Under the pieces are notes generated by a model. That model ran no database searches. It had not been told where the DNA came from and saw nothing but the letters and a program-made list of their open reading frames with translations. From Stutzerimonas kirkiae (lineage in GTDB: Bacteria > Pseudomonadota > Gammaproteobacteria > Pseudomonadales > Pseudomonadaceae), in contig NZ_QJUO01000017.1 of assembly GCF_004327335.1 (NCBI RefSeq), positions 1-64,000 of the forward strand: a stretch of 64,000 bases of DNA, given 5' to 3'. Below are positions 9,294-18,167 of this stretch, piece after piece; position 1 is the stretch's first letter, and every line of letters begins with the position of its first letter. A program made the translations under genes and the position numbers.

Positions 9294-11240
9294 ATGCAAT
9301 GCGATCGGTCGGATCTGAAAAAATTGAATACCAGGCTCATATGGCTGTGCCTGGGTTATTTCGCGATCGCGCTGCTCTGGCTCGTCTTCAGCGGCCCTTT
9401 GCTGGAACGGCTGGCCAGTGCAGGCTCCCAACCTCACTGGTATGTAGCCAGGGCCATGCTGTTCCTGTTGCTGTCGACGGCCCTGCTCTATGCCATCGGC
9501 CAGCGCTACCTGAACCGGCTGGCGTTGCAGCACCAGTTCAACAGGGCCTCCCAGAGCAGCCTACGCCAGGCTGCCGCCGTCGTCGACAGTACTCAGGAAG
9601 GGGTGCTGGTGACGGATGCCAAACAAACCATCATCCATGTCAATCCGGCCTTCAGCCTGATTACCGGCTACAGCCTCGAGGAAGTGCTGGGCAAGACGCC
9701 GAAAATGTTCGCCTCGGGCAAGCACGATTCGGATTTCTACCGGGAAATGTGGCAGTCACTGGAGGGGAAAGGCGCCTGGAGCGGTGAAATCTGGAACCGG
9801 CGCAAGAGTGGCGAGGTGTACCCTCAATGGCAGAATCTGCGCCGGATCGTCGACGAGCAGGGCGTCGTGACCCATTACATCGCCGTATTTTCCGACCTCT
9901 CGGCACTCAAGCGATCACGTGAAGAACTCGACTACCTGGCCCATTACGACCCACTGGTCAGCCTGCCGAACAGGCTGCTGTTCAGCGAAAGAGCCAAGCA
10001 TGACCTGGAACGTGCGCGCAGCGGCAGGCGCAAGGGCGCGCTGTTGCTGATCGACCTCGATCATTTCAAGGATATCAATGAAAGCCTCGGGCACAGCCTG
10101 GGCGATGCCTTGCTACAGGAAGTGGCCAGGCGCCTCAAGGGCCACCAAAAGGAAAACATGACCCTGGCACGGCTCGGCGGCGACGAGTTCGCACTGCTTT
10201 GCGAAGACTGTAGCGCCGACCAGGCCGCCGCCCTGGCGCTACGCCTGATCGACAGCCTGAACGTCCCCTACAACCTGGCCGGCAACGAACTGTTCAGTAC
10301 CGCCAGTATCGGTATCGTGCTTTATCCCGAAGAGGTGCAGAACGTCGAACAGTTGCTGCGCAATGCCGACTCCGCGCTGTTCAAGGCCAAGGGTAGCGGG
10401 CGTTCCACCTACGCGTTCTACTCCCAGGAACTGACCAGCCAGGCCCAGCAACGGCTGGAGCTTGCCAGTTCGTTGCGCCAGGCGCTGGAGCAGCAGCAAC
10501 TGCGTGTGCACTACCAGGGCATCTATGACCTGAGCAATGGCCGGATCGTCAGTTTCGAGGCGCTGGTGCGCTGGCTCCACCCGGAGCAGGGGCTCATCCC
10601 TCCCGCGGCCTTTATCCCCATTGCCGAAGAAAGCGGCATGATCAGCGCCATCGACCACTGGGTCCTCGAGGAAGCCTGCCGCCAGATGCAGCTCTGGCTG
10701 TCGCAGGGAAAGGTACTGCGTTTCGTGTCAGTGAATATCTCCAGCCGGCTTTTCAGTCACGCCGACCTGGACCAGCACATTGCCCGTATCCTGCGCAGGA
10801 CCGGCCTTGAGCCCAGGTACCTGGAACTGGAAATCACCGAAAGCGCGGTCATGGAAGACCCCGATGCCGCCAGTGTCCTGCTCGCCAGACTGCGTGCCCT
10901 GGGCGTACGCCTGGCCATCGACGACTTCGGCACGGGCTACTCTTCGCTGCTGCGCCTGAAAAGCATGAAAGTGCACAAACTGAAGATCGACCAGGGCTTC
11001 ATCAGCGGCCTGCCGGATGACCAGGAGGACGCGGCCATCACCCGCTCGGTCATCGGCCTGGCGCACAACCTCGGCCTGTGCGTGGTCGCGGAAGGTGTCG
11101 AAACCGCCGAGCAGGCGGCATTCCTGTTGCAGGAAGGCTGCGATTTCGGACAGGGCTATGGCTTTGCCAGACCCCAGGCCGCCAGCGATATCGACTGGTG
11201 CGACAGTACGATGTCCTACGGACAAAGAATCACAGTATAA
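9294..11240 (+). CDS. membrane PAS-GGDEF-EAL c-di-GMP protein
   Basis: Probable bifunctional cyclic-di-GMP enzyme of 648 residues. Two membrane segments (about residues 13-35 and 46-65) are followed by a PAS domain (about 85-205). A GGDEF domain follows with intact GGDEF near residue 294. The EAL domain has its EAL motif near residue 422, plus EITES, DDFGTGYSSL and AEGVE. Both active-site signatures look intact, so synthesis, hydrolysis or both are possible. A hybrid kinase follows 93 bp later on the same strand, and both genes share the word ACCTAGCTGCA just before their starts. Confidence 0.93.
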   Translation: MQCDRSDLKKLNTRLIWLCLGYFAIALLWLVFSGPLLERLASAGSQPHWYVARAMLFLLLSTALLYAIGQRYLNRLALQHQFNRASQSSLRQAAAVVDSTQEGVLVTDAKQTIIHVNPAFSLITGYSLEEVLGKTPKMFASGKHDSDFYREMWQSLEGKGAWSGEIWNRRKSGEVYPQWQNLRRIVDEQGVVTHYIAVFSDLSALKRSREELDYLAHYDPLVSLPNRLLFSERAKHDLERARSGRRKGALLLIDLDHFKDINESLGHSLGDALLQEVARRLKGHQKENMTLARLGGDEFALLCEDCSADQAAALALRLIDSLNVPYNLAGNELFSTASIGIVLYPEEVQNVEQLLRNADSALFKAKGSGRSTYAFYSQELTSQAQQRLELASSLRQALEQQQLRVHYQGIYDLSNGRIVSFEALVRWLHPEQGLIPPAAFIPIAEESGMISAIDHWVLEEACRQMQLWLSQGKVLRFVSVNISSRLFSHADLDQHIARILRRTGLEPRYLELEITESAVMEDPDAASVLLARLRALGVRLAIDDFGTGYSSLLRLKSMKVHKLKIDQGFISGLPDDQEDAAITRSVIGLAHNLGLCVVAEGVETAEQAAFLLQEGCDFGQGYGFARPQAASDIDWCDSTMSYGQRITV

Positions 11241-11339
11241 ACATGGTTTCAAAAGCCAAGATGGCAATGTGCCAATATCCACAGTAATCTTGAGGCTATA
11301 TCAGACCTAGCTGCAGACGAATCTGCACATCCTGTGTCC

Positions 11340-13856
11340 ATGAGCCTCAGCCCCCCCTCGACCATCAGGCAACTCCTGTCCCGCCGCAACGGTATCGCAT
11401 GGCTGGTCCTGCTGCTCAGCCTGCTGGTGCAGTTCATTACACTTCTGCATCTGCACAGGAACGAGTCGCGGGCGGCCAGCCAGCAGTTCGACATTCTCAC
11501 GGTCAAGGCCAGCGAGGCCATTCGCCATCGCCTGCTCAGCCATGAGCGAGCCCTGCATGGCGCCGCCGGGCTGCTCGCGGCCCTCGGTGAACCGAGCCAG
11601 CGACAATGGCGCGAGTATGTCCGCAACCTGCAGTTGCAGAGTCAATACCCGGGAACCCGGCAGTTGGGCTACGCCCCGGTCATCGGCGCCAGGGACCGAG
11701 CGGCGCATGAAGCGCGGATGCGCAGTGAGCTGGCGGCTGACTATCGTGTCCATCCCCAGAGCGGACACCGCGTCCATATACCGGCCAGCCATGTGGAGCC
11801 GCTCACGAAGCAGGCGCCTGTCGGGCCGGGGTACGACATGTTCAGCCACGACCTGCTGCGCAGGACCATGCAGCGCGCGGCACGTGAGAACCAGCCCCGC
11901 ATGGTCGGCACGGCTGGGCCGGGCATGCAGGACGAGCAGCCCGCGCTATTGCTCTATCTGCCGGTCTACCATGGAGGCCTCGCACCGGACACCTCTTCGC
12001 AACGGCTGCAGGCATTGCGCGGGTTCGTCTACAGCAGCCACCACATCGACCACTTGCTGCAGGGGATTCCCGACCTCATCGACCATCAACTTGCCCTGGA
12101 AATCCATACATCCCAGGGCGACGGCCCTTCCTCGCCACTCTACAGCAACCGTGACGAGGCCTCTCACGACCGGGCGCCGCGCTACAGCCGACAGTTGCCG
12201 CTCGACCTGTACGGGCAGAACTGGGACCTGCGGCTGCAGAGCGAACCGCCGTTCGAGAAACGCTTCCACAGCAACGAACCCCTGCTGGCGGCGCTTGGTA
12301 TCGGCCTTAGCCTGACGCTGTTCTTCTACGCATCATCCCTGGGCGCTCGCAACAACCGCGCCGAACATCTCGAGCAGATGACCGAACATATCCAGCGGAA
12401 CAAGCAGGCCCTCAGGCTCAGTGAAGAACGCCTGAGCCTGGCATTGAAAGGCAGCAACGACGGCCTGTGGGACCTGAATCTGGAGGTCGGGACCTTCTAT
12501 GCCTCCACCCGGGCCTGGCAGATGCTTGGCTATCGGCCAGGGGAGCTGGAGCCGCCCCCCAGCCTGTGGCAACGTCTCATGGAGCCCGATGAGCGCCAGC
12601 AGAGCAAGATCCGCCTGGCACAGTTGATGAGTTCGAACACCGAGTATTTCGCTACCGAACAGCACCTGATGCACAAATCTGGCATGCTCGTGCCGGTGCT
12701 GCTGCGTGGCTATATCCTCAGGGATCAGGATAACCGACCTCTGCGCATCAGCGGCACGCTCATGGACCTGACCGAACGCAAGCAGAGCGAGCGCCTGAAG
12801 AACGAGTTCATCGCCACGCTCAACCATGAACTGCGCACCCCCCTGGCTTCCATCTCGGGCGCCCTTGGCCTGATCAATGGAGGCAGCCTGGGGCCGGTAC
12901 CCGCGACACTGCAACAGATGCTCGACATAGCCCAGCGCAACAGCCAGCGCCTCGGCCACCTGATCGACGACCTGCTGGACATGGACAAGATCGCCGCCGG
13001 CAAGATGGTTTTCGACTTTCATGCCCAGCCACTGCCGCGCCTCCTCGAAGATGCCCTGACCAGCAACCAGGCCTATGCCACGGAGCACGATGTCCGATTG
13101 CTACCCGCCGGTACGCCGGATGTCCGGCTCTGGGTCGACTATTCCAGGCTGCAACAGGTGCTGGGCAATTTCCTGAGCAACGCGATCAAGCACACGCCAC
13201 CGGGCAAATGCGTATGGATCGGCGCCAGACTGCGTGACGGCCATGCCAGGATCGAGGTCGAGGACCAGGGGCCCGGAATCACCCAGGAGTTCTCGCCCAG
13301 GGTATTCGAGAAGTTCGCCCAGGCCGGTGCGCCGGGCAATCGCAACAAAGGCGGTACAGGGCTGGGGCTGTCGATTTCCAAGGAGCTGATCGAACGCATG
13401 GGGGGCAGGATCGGCTTCGACTCGCCCGCAGGCCTGGGCGCGACATTCTGGTGCGAACTCCCCCTTCACCAGCAGAACGGGAACGATCACCAGCCAGGCA
13501 GCCCTCGCCTCCTCGTGGTGGAGGACGAGCCGGACACCGGGCGCATGCTGCACATCATGCTGCATGAAGCGGGTTACACAGTCGACCGTGTGCAGAACCT
13601 CGGCCTGGCGCGGGAGCGATTGGCGCAGACAACCTACAAGGCCATGACGCTCGACATGCACCTGCCCGACGGCAGCGGCCAGCAACTGATCGAGGAGATC
13701 CGCGGCACACCGGGCACGAAGGCGCTGCCAATCATCGTGATCTCCGCCAGCCATGACGCCGACCGGGCGGAATTGCCCGGTGTGCAATGGCTGCACAAAC
13801 CGGTGTTCTCGGCCCAGTTGCTCAACACCCTGCAACAGCTCGTCGACAAGGCCTGA
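11340..13856 (+). CDS. hybrid sensor histidine kinase with CHASE and PAS domains
   Basis: 838 residues from ATG 11340; an in-frame GTG at 11334 is an alternative start. A membrane helix near residues 20-38 precedes a periplasmic CHASE-type region (about 60-290) and a second helix near 315-335. A PAS domain (about 365-480) precedes HisKA with phospho-acceptor H496 in NHELRTPL. The HATPase carries NFLSNAIKHTPPG, DQGPGI and GGTGLGLSIS. A C-terminal receiver has phospho-acceptor D772 in LDMHLPDGSG. There is no Hpt domain or output regulator nearby. It may work with the adjacent c-di-GMP gene (inference). Confidence 0.93.
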   Translation: MSLSPPSTIRQLLSRRNGIAWLVLLLSLLVQFITLLHLHRNESRAASQQFDILTVKASEAIRHRLLSHERALHGAAGLLAALGEPSQRQWREYVRNLQLQSQYPGTRQLGYAPVIGARDRAAHEARMRSELAADYRVHPQSGHRVHIPASHVEPLTKQAPVGPGYDMFSHDLLRRTMQRAARENQPRMVGTAGPGMQDEQPALLLYLPVYHGGLAPDTSSQRLQALRGFVYSSHHIDHLLQGIPDLIDHQLALEIHTSQGDGPSSPLYSNRDEASHDRAPRYSRQLPLDLYGQNWDLRLQSEPPFEKRFHSNEPLLAALGIGLSLTLFFYASSLGARNNRAEHLEQMTEHIQRNKQALRLSEERLSLALKGSNDGLWDLNLEVGTFYASTRAWQMLGYRPGELEPPPSLWQRLMEPDERQQSKIRLAQLMSSNTEYFATEQHLMHKSGMLVPVLLRGYILRDQDNRPLRISGTLMDLTERKQSERLKNEFIATLNHELRTPLASISGALGLINGGSLGPVPATLQQMLDIAQRNSQRLGHLIDDLLDMDKIAAGKMVFDFHAQPLPRLLEDALTSNQAYATEHDVRLLPAGTPDVRLWVDYSRLQQVLGNFLSNAIKHTPPGKCVWIGARLRDGHARIEVEDQGPGITQEFSPRVFEKFAQAGAPGNRNKGGTGLGLSISKELIERMGGRIGFDSPAGLGATFWCELPLHQQNGNDHQPGSPRLLVVEDEPDTGRMLHIMLHEAGYTVDRVQNLGLARERLAQTTYKAMTLDMHLPDGSGQQLIEEIRGTPGTKALPIIVISASHDADRAELPGVQWLHKPVFSAQLLNTLQQLVDKA

Positions 13857-13967
13857 AACCCGCAAGGGAGCAGCCGCAAGCGATCCTGGCGTGATGCGCG
13901 CGGAGCACGCTCAGGCACGGAATTGCTAGCCAGCGACGGCCAGAAGGGTGGCCGGGATGGCGCACCA

Positions 13968-14000
13968 CAAAAAACCCCGTGGCCGGCAGGTCACGGGGTT
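13968..14000 (-). terminator. intrinsic terminator of the malic enzyme gene
   Basis: On the minus strand AACCCCGTG (14000-13992) pairs with CACGGGGTT (13981-13973), followed by a run of T (13974-13968). It lies 31 bp after the malic enzyme stop. The opposite strand could serve the hybrid kinase gene less efficiently. Confidence 0.85.
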
Positions 14001-14030
14001 CATGCGCAACACTCACAGCAGCCTTGGCAA

Positions 14031-15299
14031 TCAGTCCTTGAAGACATCGCTCACGGATTGCAGCGGATAATTCGCCGGATAAGGCAGAGTCGCCACGCCC
14101 GTCTCGATCGCAGCCTTGGCCACGGCATCGGCCACCAGGGTGATCAGGCGCGGGTCCATCGGCTTCGGAATGATGTATTCACGGCCGAACTCCAGCGCTT
14201 CCAGGCCATAGGCCGCACTCACTTCGGCCGGCACCGGCAGCTTGGTCAGGTCACGCAGGGCCAGCGCCGCGGCGATCTTCATCTCTTCGTTGATACGGGT
14301 CGCGCGCACATCCAGCGCGCCACGGAAGATGAAGGGGAAGCCCAGCACATTGTTGACCTGGTTCGGGTAATCCGAACGCCCGGTGGCCATGATCACGTCG
14401 TCGCGGGTCGCATGGGCCAGCTCGGGGGCGATCTCCGGGTCCGGATTGGAGCAGGCGAAGACGATCGGGTTGGCCGCCATGCGCTTGAGGCCTTCGGCGC
14501 TCAGCAGGTTGGCGCCGGAGAGGCCGACGAACACATCGGCGCCATCCAGCGCATCATCCAGGGTGCGCTTGTCGGTTTCGTGGGCGAAAGCGGCCTTGTA
14601 CTGGTTCAGGTCATCGCGGCCGGCGTGGATCACGCCCTTGCGATCGATCATGAAGATATTCTCGATCCGGGCACCCACGCTCACCAGCAGCTTCATGCAG
14701 GAGGTCGCAGCGGCGCCAGCACCCAGGCAGACGATCTTCGCCTGCTCGATGGTCTTGCCGGCGATCTCCAGCGCGTTGAGCATGCCGGCGGCGGTGACGA
14801 TGGCGGTGCCATGCTGGTCATCGTGGAAGACCGGGATATCGCATTGCTCGATCAACGCCCGTTCGATCTCGAAACACTCGGGCGCCTTGATATCTTCCAG
14901 GTTGATGCCACCGAAAGTGATGGAAATGCGCTTGACCGTGTCGATGAAGGCTTGCGGGCTTTCCGCGTCCACTTCGATATCGAACACATCGACACCGGCG
15001 AAACGCTTGAACAGCACGCCCTTGCCTTCCATGACCGGCTTGGAAGCCAGAGGCCCTAGATTGCCCAGGCCCAGGATCGCGGTGCCATCGGAAATAACCG
15101 CCACCAGATTACCCTTGCCCGTGTATTTGTAGGCCAGTTCGGCATCACGGGCGATTTCGCGCACCGGCTCGGCGACACCCGGGCTGTAGGCCAGGGCAAG
15201 GTCGCGTGCAGTTGCGGTGGGCTTGGTCAGCTCGACACTCAGCTTGCCCGGCCGGGGCTGGGCGTGATAGTCGAGAGCGGCAGTTTTCAAGTCAGTCAT
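14031..15299 (-). CDS. maeB: malic enzyme (oxaloacetate-decarboxylating), short form
   Basis: Converts malate to pyruvate and CO2 with NAD(P). The 422 residues contain the malic N-terminal domain (YSPGVAEPVREI and the YTGKGNLVAVISDGTAILGLGN block) and a C-terminal NAD-binding domain (IVCLGAGAAATSC near residue 190). It lacks the phosphotransacetylase-like tail of the long enterobacterial MaeB. It is monocistronic, with a clear intrinsic terminator at 13968. Cofactor preference cannot be read from the sequence. Confidence 0.95.
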   Translation of the reverse strand: MTDLKTAALDYHAQPRPGKLSVELTKPTATARDLALAYSPGVAEPVREIARDAELAYKYTGKGNLVAVISDGTAILGLGNLGPLASKPVMEGKGVLFKRFAGVDVFDIEVDAESPQAFIDTVKRISITFGGINLEDIKAPECFEIERALIEQCDIPVFHDDQHGTAIVTAAGMLNALEIAGKTIEQAKIVCLGAGAAATSCMKLLVSVGARIENIFMIDRKGVIHAGRDDLNQYKAAFAHETDKRTLDDALDGADVFVGLSGANLLSAEGLKRMAANPIVFACSNPDPEIAPELAHATRDDVIMATGRSDYPNQVNNVLGFPFIFRGALDVRATRINEEMKIAAALALRDLTKLPVPAEVSAAYGLEALEFGREYIIPKPMDPRLITLVADAVAKAAIETGVATLPYPANYPLQSVSDVFKD

Positions 15300-15373
15300 G
15301 TGGCATATCCGCTTATTTTATTGGGACAGACGGGCCGGCGAGCATACGCCAATCGAGCGGCGCCTCACAAGCC

Positions 15374-15390
15374 AGCCACGGGGCGTGGCT
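15374..15390. terminator. hairpin between nuclease and malic enzyme genes
   Basis: AGCCACG (15374-15380), a GGG loop and CGTGGCT (15384-15390) form a perfect 7-bp stem 61 bp beyond the nuclease stop. It has no T-run, so terminator function is tentative. Confidence 0.35.
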
Positions 15391-15451
15391 GTCAAGCCCG
15401 CGGGCTACGACTTTCTGCCTAGACGAAGGCCTTATATTGAGAGAAAACGCT

Positions 15452-16252
15452 TCAGTCCCGCCGAATGGCCAGCATCGACGGATGAGTGATCCGCAGCGAC
15501 CAACGGGCCTGGCCGGAGCTCTGTGTGCGGCCGGCACGGTCGACCACCCAGCCCCGGACTTCGACCTCGCGCCCCACCAGCGAACCCGGGTGATACTCCG
15601 TAAAAGCGCTTGCCTGCTGGAGCGGAACGTTCAGCACCAGCGAATGGCCCATGTCCAGCCAGAGGCCGCCACGGTTGCGATCGACGGATTTCACGCGCCC
15701 CGAGAGTAGTGCGAAGCCACCCTGGCTGACATCCGCCACAGACTGGATCGGCGGCTTGCGCCACAGTCCCTTGCGCTGATCGCGGGCTGCTTTTTCGGCG
15801 TCCAGGTGGCAATCGAGCAGACGTGTATTGGGCGCGACTGCGACAACGTACCCCAGCCCCTCAGCCAGCAGAGCGGCCTCCAGGTTGTCGCCTCGGCGGT
15901 CGTAGACATGGGCCAGCAGCCGACCGTAACGATCCCTTGGATCATCACCCGCCTCGAGCATCACCTGGTTGGCGCTGGCCCTGACCCGCTTCTGCAATTC
16001 GCGAGTCGCAGCTTGCGCGAAGGCCTCGGCCTGCTTGCCCTTGCCGCCCTGCTCGGGCGTATTCAGGCCGATCATGCGCACGCTGCGGCCATCGGCCAGA
16101 CGCAAGGTATCGCCATCGACCACTCGTGCCACTTCGACCAGCCGTGCATCCCGTGGCGCCGGGCAGAATGCCCAGGCCGGCAAGGCCATGCAGGCACACA
16201 CGAAAAAGGCGCCCACCAGGGACGCCTTTTTCGAATACACGGAAAACCTCAT
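15452..16252 (-). CDS. secreted thermonuclease-family (SNase-like) nuclease
   Basis: 266 residues beginning MRFSVYSKKASLVG, with a signal peptide to about residue 30 (ALPAWA). An SNase domain follows (VVDGDTLRLADG, MIGLNTPEQGG, DRYGRLLAHVY near residue 110). A C-terminal OB-like extension to residue 266 is unassigned. An alternative start at 16276 would overlap the rpmE stop as TAATG and add 8 residues. An intrinsic-terminator-like hairpin (16201-16233) lies inside the signal-peptide codons, so expression may depend on readthrough from rpmE. Likely exported nuclease; substrate untested. Confidence 0.88.
   Translation of the reverse strand: MRFSVYSKKASLVGAFFVCACMALPAWAFCPAPRDARLVEVARVVDGDTLRLADGRSVRMIGLNTPEQGGKGKQAEAFAQAATRELQKRVRASANQVMLEAGDDPRDRYGRLLAHVYDRRGDNLEAALLAEGLGYVVAVAPNTRLLDCHLDAEKAARDQRKGLWRKPPIQSVADVSQGGFALLSGRVKSVDRNRGGLWLDMGHSLVLNVPLQQASAFTEYHPGSLVGREVEVRGWVVDRAGRTQSSGQARWSLRITHPSMLAIRRD
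16201..16233 (-). terminator. terminator-like hairpin inside the nuclease signal-peptide codons
   Basis: CGAAAAAGGCG (16201-16211) and CGCCTTTTTCG (16223-16233) are a perfect 11-bp inverted repeat with an 11-base loop. On the minus strand the stem ends in TTTTTCG, like a bidirectional intrinsic terminator. It lies 43 bp after the rpmE stop yet within the nuclease reading frame. Confidence 0.7.
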
Positions 16253-16275
16253 CGGGCTTTCTGCGCCACAGCGCA

Positions 16276-16488
16276 TTACTTGGCGCCGAATACGCCGAAA
16301 CGCTGGTTGAAGCGGTCGATACGACCACCGGTATCCAGGACTTTCTGCTTGCCGGTGTAGAACGGGTGGCACTCGGAGCAAACGTCGATGCTCAGGCTCT
16401 TGCCCAGGGTGGAGCGGGTCTTGATGACGTTGCCACAACTGCAGGTGGCGTCGATCTCGACGTAATTCGGGTGGATATCGGCTTTCAT
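16276..16488 (-). CDS. rpmE: 50S ribosomal protein L31 (zinc-binding form)
   Basis: 70 residues starting [12 protein letters not shown] at 16488; ten more codons are open upstream but the family starts here. Cysteines in CSCGNV and [13 protein letters not shown] mark the C+ zinc-binding form rather than the zinc-independent paralogue. The nuclease gene follows on the same strand, with a terminator-like hairpin just beyond the stop. Confidence 0.97.
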   Translation of the reverse strand: MKADIHPNYVEIDATCSCGNVIKTRSTLGKSLSIDVCSECHPFYTGKQKVLDTGGRIDRFNQRFGVFGAK

Positions 16489-16776
16489 GGGTGATTCCTC
16501 GAAGTGTCGTGCCGCCACTCGGCCCTATGCCAAGTACCGCACGAATCAGGGCGCGCATGATAGCAGAGCGACGGAGGGGTGCAAGCGCTTCACATCGCCG
16601 GGTAGACTCACCCGCTGGGCGGCGTTCCCGCTCTGTTCGCCCGGTCTATCGCTTTCCAGCGCCCTTTCGGCCTTTCGCTGTTTTTTCCAGCACATGGTGC
16701 GATCACTGCCCGAACGCTTGGCCCATGGCAGCCGCGCCCCTTATCCTTCGGCAACTCCGGATTGCACAGGCCCGCC

Positions 16777-18066
16777 ATGCTCCAGCCAGCCCACGCCCCC
16801 TCCTACTATGCAGCCACGACCAACCGTGAGCTGGCCTTCAAAACGCTGCGCGGCGAGGCACGCGCCGATGTCTGTATCGTCGGCGGCGGCTACAGCGGTC
16901 TGAACACCGCGATAGAGCTGGCCGAGCGCGGCTTCTCCGTGGCACTGCTGGAGGCCCGGCGCATCGGCTGGGGCGCCAGCGGGCGCAACGGCGGCCAGTT
17001 GATCCGTGGTGTCGGCCATGATGTCGAGCGATTCCACTCTATCATCGGTGCCGAGGGTGTCGACCAGCTCAAGCGCATGGGCTTCGAGGCGGTGGATATC
17101 GTGCGCCAGCGGATCGAGCGCTACGCCATCGACTGCGACCTGCGCTGGGGCTACTGCGATCTGGCGACCAAACCCCGTCATCTGCGAGGCTTCCAGGAGG
17201 ACTTCGAAGACCTCATGCGACTTGGTTATCCACACCCACTGCGCCAGGTGCCGGCGGACGAGATGGGCGAGATCATCGGTTCATCGCGCTACCTGGGCGG
17301 GCTGGTGGACATGGGCTCGGGGCATCTGCATCCGCTCAACCTGGCCTTGGGCGAGGCCGCCGTGGCACAGTCGCTGGGGGTGCGCCTTTTCGAAGGCTCC
17401 GCGGTGGAGCGCATCGAATACGGCCCGAGCGTGCGGGTGCATACCGCCCACGGGCAGGTGCATGCCGAAACCATGGTGCTGGCCTGCAACGCCCACCTGG
17501 GCAAGCTCGAGCGCAGCCTGTCGAGCAGGGTGCTGCCCGCTGGCAGCTATATCATCGCCACCGAGCCGCTCCCGCAGGCACTGTGCCGGGAATTGCTGCC
17601 GCAGAACATGGCGGTCTGCGACCAGCGCGTGGCGCTCGATTACTTCCGCCTGTCCGCCGACGGACGCCTGCTGTTCGGCGGTGCCTGCCATTATTCGGGT
17701 CGCGACCCACGGGATATCGCCGCCTATATGCGACCGAAAATGCTCGAAGTCTTCCCGCAACTGGGCAATGTCGCCATCGACTACCAGTGGGGCGGTACGA
17801 TCGGCATCGGTGCCAATCGCCTGCCACAGATCGGGCGCCTGGAACATCAGCCCAACGTGTTCTACGCCCAGGCCTACTCCGGGCACGGCCTGAATGCCAC
17901 GCACCTGGCGGCGCGCCTGCTCGGCGAAGCCATTGCCGGGCAGCGCAGTGATCGTTTCGACCTGTTCGCGCGCATCCCGCACCCGGCGTTCCCGGGAGGC
18001 CCACTGTTGCGCTCGCCGCTGCTGGCACTGGGCATGCTGTGGTATCGCTTGAAGGATCTACTGTGA
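16777..18066 (+). CDS. FAD-dependent amino-acid/amine oxidoreductase (DAO family, PuuB-like)
   Basis: 429 residues from ATG 16777; a TTG five codons upstream is less likely. The FAD dinucleotide motif DVCIVGGGYSGLNTAIELAE is near residue 31, and GASGRNGGQL follows, typical of gamma-glutamylputrescine-oxidase-like enzymes. A C-terminal GTIGIGANRLPQIGRL and AYSGHGLNATHLA complete the fold. Substrate is probably an amine or imino/amino acid, but no polyamine genes lie next to it. It is divergent from rpmE. Confidence 0.88.
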   Translation: MLQPAHAPSYYAATTNRELAFKTLRGEARADVCIVGGGYSGLNTAIELAERGFSVALLEARRIGWGASGRNGGQLIRGVGHDVERFHSIIGAEGVDQLKRMGFEAVDIVRQRIERYAIDCDLRWGYCDLATKPRHLRGFQEDFEDLMRLGYPHPLRQVPADEMGEIIGSSRYLGGLVDMGSGHLHPLNLALGEAAVAQSLGVRLFEGSAVERIEYGPSVRVHTAHGQVHAETMVLACNAHLGKLERSLSSRVLPAGSYIIATEPLPQALCRELLPQNMAVCDQRVALDYFRLSADGRLLFGGACHYSGRDPRDIAAYMRPKMLEVFPQLGNVAIDYQWGGTIGIGANRLPQIGRLEHQPNVFYAQAYSGHGLNATHLAARLLGEAIAGQRSDRFDLFARIPHPAFPGGPLLRSPLLALGMLWYRLKDLL

Positions 18067-18167
18067 GCTTTCGGGCGAATCGCTGTCTATCCAGAGGTCT
18101 GTCGCCGTTTCAACGCACACCACGGACAAAGCGCCAACCGCCCTGCAGTAGTGGACCGGGAACGTAA

